Source of the DNA: Bacteroidia bacterium
Lineage (GTDB): Bacteria; Bacteroidota; Bacteroidia; Flavobacteriales; Flavobacteriaceae
Assembly (NCBI GenBank): GCA_030429325.1
Contig: JAUICT010000083.1
Span: forward strand, 1 to 7,940
Length of the DNA stretch: 7,940 nucleotides
Reading direction: 5' to 3'
The translations under genes were made by a program, and so were the position numbers. Positions 1-5,017 of the stretch are shown in pieces. Within the stretch, counting starts at the first letter, position 1, and each line of letters starts with the position of its first letter. The notes beneath the pieces are model-generated. The model worked only from the letters and a program-made list of their open reading frames with translations. It was not told the DNA's origin and searched no databases.

Positions 1-3000
1 TGGCAATTAGAATAGCTTCTTGGGTTCCATGGTGTATCAGTTGCATATCCTTAACATCACCACTTGCAAAAAATCCTGTTTTCAAATTGTCCCAATGGGC
101 AAATTTGTTGTCCCCCAGCCCACTCAAGAATACTCCAATACCAGCGTCTGCCCTAGTGGTTTCCACTTCCGATCCATAATTGTTCCCGGCCAGCAGCAAA
201 TCTTTGATGGAGTCCTTATTAAAATCATGGTACACAATACTGTTGATCGGACTCAATTGGGCTTCAATAGGAAAGGGAACAAATTGAAACTGTTCATCAT
301 TATTGATAAAATAACCCGATCTAAACTCAACCGCTTGCAAATGCATTGCCTTGGTGATGTCTTCCCCTAGTATGTGTTGCAAGTCGCTACTTGCAAACTC
401 TTGATAGGTCTTTATTCTTTCTTTTAGATAAGGCATTTGTTGAGAGGTACAGTTTTTACCCCGAACAGGTACCAGTTTTTCGTTGTAATACTTTGCCAGC
501 ATAATATCTTCCACGCCATTCTCATCAAAATCGTTCGTATAGACATGAAATGGTTTTTCCGAAGATGCATGAAACTTATAATTAAGCCCCAAATTCCCGG
601 CAATAATGTCCAAATCGCCATCATTGTCCATATCTTCCAGGACAATCTTGTTCCACCAACCTGTTTGACCTGAGAGGTTTGCATATTTTTCATCCTTGGA
701 AAGTCGGCCTTGGTCATTTAAAAAGACTTCCAGCCCCATCCATTCTCCTGACACTACCAAATCTTGGTCCCCATCGTTATCAATATCTCCCCATTGGGCA
801 GTGGTGACCAATCCTATTTCTTCCAAATCTGGCGCCAATTCCGAAATGGCATTCCTAAATTGCCCACCCTCATTGATCAGCAAAATACTCTTTGGAGCAT
901 AGGGATACTTTCCAGGGATTACCCGACTGCCCACAAACAAATCTTCATCCCCATCCCCATCATAGTCCGAAGCAATAACCACGGCTGCCGCAGAACTTAT
1001 CTTGGGGAGTTTAGAATTTGCTCGTTTAAAATTGCCTTTATCATTTATATAGAGTCGGTCTTGTAGTTGTTCCCCGTTTTCGGTGAACTCGTAACTTCCA
1101 CTTGCCACGTACAGGTCTTTGTCCCCATCATTATCGGCATCAAAAAAGCAAGCAGATACATCTTCATATGATCTATCCTCCACAAAATCTGGGATTCGCT
1201 GTGGAGTATACTTCCCTTCGGTATTGGAAATTAACAGCTGAGCCGTTTTGTTATGGGAAGCTCCCAGAAAAATATCATCGATACCATCCCCATTCAAATC
1301 TGCTTTGGCAACCGCTGGCCCCAACTGTGAGAGTTTGTGTGGCAACAACAATTGTACATCAAAATCATTGAACTCATTTTCCTCATGGGAATACGGAAAA
1401 GATTCTTCAAGAAAAAATGTGTCATCATTCCCGGCCACAGAACTATATACCGGGTCTTTTGCATTGGCATAATCTACATGCAAGAGTTGATTGGCTTTAA
1501 CTCCGAGTATTTTTTGTTCCTTGCCATCCAACCAAGTAATCTTAACGGAATCCAACTCGGTTATGGGTCCAAGCCCAAAATGCAATTTGTTCGAAGTTGA
1601 AGAAAGATAGCCCCTGGCATTAATGAGCTGTTTGACCCTATGCTTGCCATCTTGCCCATAAAGGGTCACCTTCGTTCCTGCTCCAAAACGGTTTTTGGGG
1701 GCTCCATTAAAAGTAACTTGTAGGTAGTTGCCCTTATCTTGCTCCCTGCTGTTATTTCTTAAAAGTGTGGCCTCATCATCCAAATTATTGGTCACAATAT
1801 CCAAGTCTCCGTCATTGTCCAAATCCACATAAACGGCACCGTTGGAGAATGTACCTTTCATATCCGACCAATCTTCAGTTTTATTGTTGAAGGTTAAATT
1901 ACCCTCATTTTTAAAGAGGTAATTGGTCAGTTTTTGTTGAGGCAGTTTTTGGGTAAACTTGTAAAAATCCTCTTCTTTTAGGTTTTGCCTGTTTTGGCTG
2001 ATGTATTTGTTGATTTCATTGTTGACATCCCTATCGACCACATCCCTGTAAATCCCGTTTGTAATATAGAGGTCATCATATCCATCCAAGTCAAAGTCTG
2101 CAAACAAAGCAGACCAACTCCAATCTGTCTTCGCGACCCCGGATAGTTGTGCGATCTCACTGAAATTCCCTTTTCCGTTATTCAGTTGAAGTACGTTGTG
2201 CATGTATTGGTAGTGATGGTCATTGGCTATCATGGTGTAAAACCTATCTATGGACATCATTGACATGGTGGTCTTGGACCTTACATAATCTTCAGGGCTC
2301 ATGTCCAAAACCAATAGATCCTGCAAGCCATCATTATTGATGTCTGCAATATCTGCCCCCATGCTGTAATAAGACATGTGTTTGAACAGTTCATCCTTTT
2401 TATCGGTAAAGGTGCCATCACCATTGTTGACGTATGCAAAATCGGGCATTATAAAGTCGTTGCTCACATAAATATCCAGCAAGCCGTCATTGTTCAAATC
2501 CCCAACTTGGGCGTTAAGGCCAAATCCCACTTCGGGTAGGATACCAGCCTCTTCGGATACATTGGTAAAATGACCATTCCCGTCATTATTGTATAATCTA
2601 TCGCTACTTTTAAAGGTCTTCGTTTCCTTGCTCTTCTGTATTTTTTCCAAATCCAACACCTTGCCTGTATGCCCTATTCCAGAAGGCGCATTGGCAATGT
2701 ACACGTCCAAATCCCCATCATTGTCGTAATCAAAAAACGTAGAGGAGATAGATCGGTTGGTATCTGCCAATCCAAACTCTTCAGCTTTTTCGGTAAAGGT
2801 GAGGTCTCCATTGTTTATGTAGAGCATATTGGCCAGTTTTTGTTCACCATTGTACCAGCCTGCCCTATTGATATAGATATCCAAGAAACCATCGTTGTTC
2901 ACATCCGCTACCGAGACCCCAGTGTCAAAACCGGCTCGTTTTTCAATTCCTGCCTCAATGGTGATATCCTCAAACTTAAAATCACCCTTATTAAGAAACA

Positions 3001-3280
3001 GTTTGTTGTGATAAATGTTGGAAGTGAAGAAAAGGTCTTGTAAGCCATCATTGTTGAAGTCTGCCGCTGCCACTCCTCCCCCAATATAGATATACAGGTA
3101 TTTGTAGTAATGCAGTTTTTCCGACTCCATTACTTTATTGGTAAAGGTTATACCTGAAATTTCCGATGGTATCTCGGAAAAGAGTTTTCCTTGTGGTATA
3201 TCCTTAATTGATTTGGAACAAGACAGCACTGTCATGAAACCAATGACCAGACCATAATATTTTAGACTTTTGACCTTCAT
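1..3280 (-). CDS. FG-GAP/VCBS-repeat lipoprotein with central ASPIC/UnbV (CRTAC1-like) domain, 3' end cut by window edge
   Basis: An open frame of 1,093 codons runs from ATG at 3280 to the left edge without a stop. The N-terminus is a lipoprotein signal: basic MKVKSLK, a hydrophobic stretch and lipobox V-L-S-C with Cys21, predicting export and lipid anchoring. The rest is mostly tandem FG-GAP/VCBS-type repeats with Asp-rich calcium loops of the form DxDxDGxxD; I count 13 good ones (residues 74, 126, 184, 261, 313, 395, 486, 661, 714, 772, 832, 883, 917) and a degenerate one at 1019. Residues about 518-604 match ASPIC/UnbV (NRFGAG near 530, LHFGLG near 566, ITWLDG near 581). The NCTSQQMP segment near 943 and the NNYGSEVETTRADAGIG segment near 1033 are typical of the roughly 1,100-residue Bacteroidota version, so few residues are probably missing. 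Such repeats usually fold as beta-propellers. The gene lies 59 nt after susD. Its role is unproven; a surface binding or assembly accessory of the SusCD transporter is inference. The alternative start at 3343 is described separately. Confidence 0.93.
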   Translation of the reverse strand, partial: MKVKSLKYYGLVIGFMTVLSCSKSIKDIPQGKLFSEIPSEISGITFTNKVMESEKLHYYKYLYIYIGGGVAAADFNNDGLQDLFFTSNIYHNKLFLNKGDFKFEDITIEAGIEKRAGFDTGVSVADVNNDGFLDIYINRAGWYNGEQKLANMLYINNGDLTFTEKAEEFGLADTNRSISSTFFDYDNDGDLDVYIANAPSGIGHTGKVLDLEKIQKSKETKTFKSSDRLYNNDGNGHFTNVSEEAGILPEVGFGLNAQVGDLNNDGLLDIYVSNDFIMPDFAYVNNGDGTFTDKKDELFKHMSYYSMGADIADINNDGLQDLLVLDMSPEDYVRSKTTMSMMSIDRFYTMIANDHHYQYMHNVLQLNNGKGNFSEIAQLSGVAKTDWSWSALFADFDLDGYDDLYITNGIYRDVVDRDVNNEINKYISQNRQNLKEEDFYKFTQKLPQQKLTNYLFKNEGNLTFNNKTEDWSDMKGTFSNGAVYVDLDNDGDLDIVTNNLDDEATLLRNNSREQDKGNYLQVTFNGAPKNRFGAGTKVTLYGQDGKHRVKQLINARGYLSSTSNKLHFGLGPITELDSVKITWLDGKEQKILGVKANQLLHVDYANAKDPVYSSVAGNDDTFFLEESFPYSHEENEFNDFDVQLLLPHKLSQLGPAVAKADLNGDGIDDIFLGASHNKTAQLLISNTEGKYTPQRIPDFVEDRSYEDVSACFFDADNDGDKDLYVASGSYEFTENGEQLQDRLYINDKGNFKRANSKLPKISSAAAVVIASDYDGDGDEDLFVGSRVIPGKYPYAPKSILLINEGGQFRNAISELAPDLEEIGLVTTAQWGDIDNDGDQDLVVSGEWMGLEVFLNDQGRLSKDEKYANLSGQTGWWNKIVLEDMDNDGDLDIIAGNLGLNYKFHASSEKPFHVYTNDFDENGVEDIMLAKYYNEKLVPVRGKNCTSQQMPYLKERIKTYQEFASSDLQHILGEDITKAMHLQAVEFRSGYFINNDEQFQFVPFPIEAQLSPINSIVYHDFNKDSIKDLLLAGNNYGSEVETTRADAGIGVFLSGLGDNKFAHWDNLKTGFFASGDVKDMQLIHHGTQEAILIA
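200..3061 (-). repeat. Tandem FG-GAP/VCBS calcium-loop repeat region within the lipoprotein gene
   Basis: This span runs from the first to the last Asp-rich loop of the encoded protein. Loops such as DFNNDGLQD, DVNNDGFLD, DYDNDGDLD, DINNDGLQD and DMDNDGDLD recur at roughly 50-90 residue intervals, with longer gaps at about 322-394, 404-485 and 495-660, the last containing the ASPIC/UnbV domain. On the plus strand the loops appear as recurrent CCATCATTGTC-like words. The pattern is a protein-coding propeller repeat, not a DNA-level array: the nucleotide copies have diverged at synonymous and non-synonymous sites. The final loop (DFNKDSIKD) has Ser where Gly is expected and may bind calcium poorly. 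Confidence 0.85.
1469..1729 (-). other. ASPIC/UnbV domain within the FG-GAP lipoprotein
   Basis: Residues about 518-604 of the lipoprotein lack the calcium loops and instead read as an ASPIC/UnbV domain, the module found after FG-GAP repeats in CRTAC1-like proteins. Visible landmarks are NYLQVTFNG, NRFGAGTKVTLY, a GYLSSTSNKLHFGLG block and a VKITWLDGKEQ block, in the family's usual order. It separates an N-terminal set of seven loops from a C-terminal set of seven. Boundaries are approximate because they were judged by eye. Confidence 0.8.
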
Positions 3281-3286
3281 GGTTTT

Positions 3287-3331
3287 AAAAAAACTCCCAA
3301 GAAAGGAACCTTGTCCTCTTTCCTGGGAGTT
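3287..3331 (-). terminator. Terminator-like hairpin and U-tract between susD and the FG-GAP gene
   Basis: In the minus-strand transcript the arm AACTCCCAGGAAAG (3331-3318) pairs with CTTTCTTGGGAGTT (3305-3292), giving 14 pairs of which one is a G-U wobble, around a 12-nt loop. A run of seven U residues (3293-3287) follows and overlaps the base of the stem by two. This is the layout of an intrinsic terminator. It begins 8 nt after the susD stop and ends 6 nt before the ATG at 3280. It could end most susCD transcripts, act as a partial attenuator for the third gene, or protect the susCD mRNA 3' end. No convincing promoter lies between it and the next gene. Confidence 0.7.
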
Positions 3332-3339
3332 ATATTTTA

Positions 3340-3343
3340 TCAT
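3340..3343 (-). promoter_or_regulatory. ATGA stop/start overlap: possible coupled start for the FG-GAP gene
   Basis: The susD stop TGA (3342-3340) overlaps an ATG at 3343-3341 that is in frame with the FG-GAP lipoprotein, 21 codons upstream of the ATG at 3280, with no stop between them. Using it would add 21 mostly hydrophilic residues (beginning MIKYNSQERG) before the signal peptide and put the lipobox Cys at position 42. That is unusually late, so 3280 remains the preferred start. ATGA overlaps are, however, a common form of translational coupling. Confidence 0.35.
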
Positions 3344-4998
3344 GGATTTTGTTCCAATGATGGTTGTAAAATAATCTGCTGCTCGGGTATAAATTCAATT
3401 ACCCTTGGGTGGTTCGCCGGTATTTCAAAAAATGGGTTTGCATTGTTCAAGTGTGTTCCCGGATACCTCCTATTTAGTGTGCGTCCGTTTCTATACACAT
3501 CATATCTTCTATGGCCTTCAAAGGCCAATTCCAACCTGCGCTCATCCAAAACCACATCCAATACGGTTTTACCGTCTGGAAGATTGCCCAATGTATACTC
3601 TGGCACTCCAGCTCTTTGCCTTAAGATGTTGATGTTATCCAAAGCATCTTGATCGGCACCGCGCTTGGCCAAGGATTCTGCTTTGTTCAAGTACATTTCC
3701 GCAAATCTGGATACCGTGGGCGACCACATATGCAAATCGTCTTCCTGAAGGGATGCTTTAAGAATAAAGAATTTGGGATGCCCGTTCCGTTTCTGCAAAT
3801 CAAAATCAAAAATTACATCCTGACGTCCATTTGGACCATTAAAGTAGTATACCGTCTCGCCATCCACATCCTCAGATTGCAAGGTATAGTTGTTGTCTTC
3901 ATAATCAAACGTTATGGTTCCTCCAGTATCCGTGGTCTGTGCAAATTGGTATACATAGTCTTCATTTACCCAATACACTGCCGGTATCCTGTCCCCTTCA
4001 TCATCAGTTAGATATTGGGGTTCAATAAATGATTTTCTAGCATCTTCGGGATTTTCATCAATCAAGTCCAAATATGATCTTGAGGCATACATTTCTCCCC
4101 AACCTGTACCTTCAACCGTGGCATAGAACGAGCCTATGGTATACCAATCGTCCCACTGTCCCAACAAATCAGAAGAACTGCTTAAGGTAACTGCAAAAAT
4201 TGCTTCAGGATTTTGGTCAGGTCTCAATCTGTTCATTTCGGAAAATTCCGATGTAGGCAATAGGGAATAGAATCCAGAGTTGATTACCTTATCGGCATAT
4301 TCCTCTGCCTTTGCGTTGTCCTCCATATACAAATAGACCCTTGACAATAGTGCTTGGGCGGCTTCTTTGGATGCAAAGGATGCTCCTTTGTTTTCGGTCA
4401 TCAAGGATTCTGCTTTCAACAAATCGCTTATGACTTGGTCGTAGACCTCTTGAACCGTGCTTCTATCAGGTCTATCCTCGGTGTCCGATGTAAGTTTCAA
4501 AGGAATGGAGGGGTTAGCCCCGCCTTGGTTGTAAGGTCTTCCAAAAACATTGCCCATTTGAAAGAACACCAATGCCCTCAAATAATAATTCTCCCCTAAT
4601 AATTGATCGCTCTCAACAGATTCGCCTTCGGCTATTTTTTCAATCATCAGGTTTGTGCCCACAACAATCTTGTAGGAGTTTCTCCAAAACCTATCAACCC
4701 TGGAGTTTGTGGCAATGGATTGGTAGTTATACAGGAAAAATAAATGGTCTGTTGTACCTCCGCTCAAGGTTATGTTATCACCGGCATATTCTGAGATCCT
4801 ATGTAGGTCATCTACCCAACCGTCATAACCAACATCACCTTTCAACAAGGCATAATTGCCTATTGTGGCGGTTGTAACGGACCCTGGGTCGCTAAAAAGA
4901 TCATCAACTGCTATTTGATCATAAGGGTTTCGCTCTATATCGCAAGAGTAAAACACAAATGCGGTAACGGATAAAATAGTATATATTATTCTTTTCAT
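3340..4998 (-). CDS. SusD/RagB-family outer-membrane nutrient-binding lipoprotein
   Basis: This complete 552-residue protein is within the family's usual length. SusD-like proteins sit on the cell surface as the lid of the SusC barrel and bind the incoming nutrient. The N-terminus MKRIIYTILS with lipobox F-Y-S-C (Cys19) is a lipoprotein signal; the following D-I-E-R is acidic, as in many Bacteroidota surface-export signals. An N-terminal SusD-like domain with TPR-type helices covers about 25-240, including LLGENYYLRALVFF (133-146), FGRPY (152-156) and the helices near 181-240. The C-terminal SusD/RagB domain shows RFAEMYLNKAESLAKRG (431-447), LRQRAGV (459-465), LDERRLELAFEGHRRYD (484-500) and an ending EQNP. 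Residues about 340-400 form a beta-rich, acidic and aromatic segment that may be specificity-determining (inference). The start lies 19 nt after the susC stop with an A-rich leader and no Shine-Dalgarno, so co-transcription with susC is likely. The ligand is unknown: no degradative enzyme is nearby. Confidence 0.97.
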   Translation of the reverse strand: MKRIIYTILSVTAFVFYSCDIERNPYDQIAVDDLFSDPGSVTTATIGNYALLKGDVGYDGWVDDLHRISEYAGDNITLSGGTTDHLFFLYNYQSIATNSRVDRFWRNSYKIVVGTNLMIEKIAEGESVESDQLLGENYYLRALVFFQMGNVFGRPYNQGGANPSIPLKLTSDTEDRPDRSTVQEVYDQVISDLLKAESLMTENKGASFASKEAAQALLSRVYLYMEDNAKAEEYADKVINSGFYSLLPTSEFSEMNRLRPDQNPEAIFAVTLSSSSDLLGQWDDWYTIGSFYATVEGTGWGEMYASRSYLDLIDENPEDARKSFIEPQYLTDDEGDRIPAVYWVNEDYVYQFAQTTDTGGTITFDYEDNNYTLQSEDVDGETVYYFNGPNGRQDVIFDFDLQKRNGHPKFFILKASLQEDDLHMWSPTVSRFAEMYLNKAESLAKRGADQDALDNINILRQRAGVPEYTLGNLPDGKTVLDVVLDERRLELAFEGHRRYDVYRNGRTLNRRYPGTHLNNANPFFEIPANHPRVIEFIPEQQIILQPSLEQNP

Positions 4999-5017
4999 TA
5001 CGTTGCAATTAAGTTTT

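Noticed and set aside
424..717. Minus-strand open frame of 97 codons
   Set aside because: It lies wholly inside the FG-GAP lipoprotein gene in another frame of the same strand; the large frame has the recognisable repeats, and this one shows no family features.
20..1600. Several overlapping plus-strand open frames of 68-116 codons
   Set aside because: They are antisense to the repeat-rich FG-GAP coding sequence and overlap each other in different frames. None has recognisable motifs.
1978..2160. Minus-strand open frame of 60 codons
   Set aside because: It is a frame shadow of the FG-GAP lipoprotein gene, with no domain resemblance.
200..3061. CRISPR-like periodic repeats of CCATCATTGTC-type words
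   Set aside because: The repeat units vary in sequence and spacing, keep one continuous reading frame and encode FG-GAP calcium loops, so this is a protein repeat rather than a CRISPR array.
1..3280. Frameshift or pseudogene in the FG-GAP gene
   Set aside because: Reading the minus strand from 3280 gives 1,093 uninterrupted codons with family features throughout; the missing stop is due to the window edge.
3366..3373. Possible Bacteroidota -7 promoter element (TATTTTAC on the minus strand) for the FG-GAP gene
   Set aside because: It matches the TAnnTTTG consensus only partly, has no TTTG-type -33 element at suitable spacing, lies inside susD and is upstream of the terminator-like hairpin.
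3311..4877. Plus-strand open frames of 75-124 codons antisense to susD
   Set aside because: The minus-strand SusD protein is unambiguous along this whole span; the antisense frames show no family features.
4999..5017. Possible separate promoter or terminator in the susC-susD spacer
   Set aside because: The spacer is only 19 nt, A-rich and without a stem-loop or promoter-like pair; it reads as a simple intra-operon junction.
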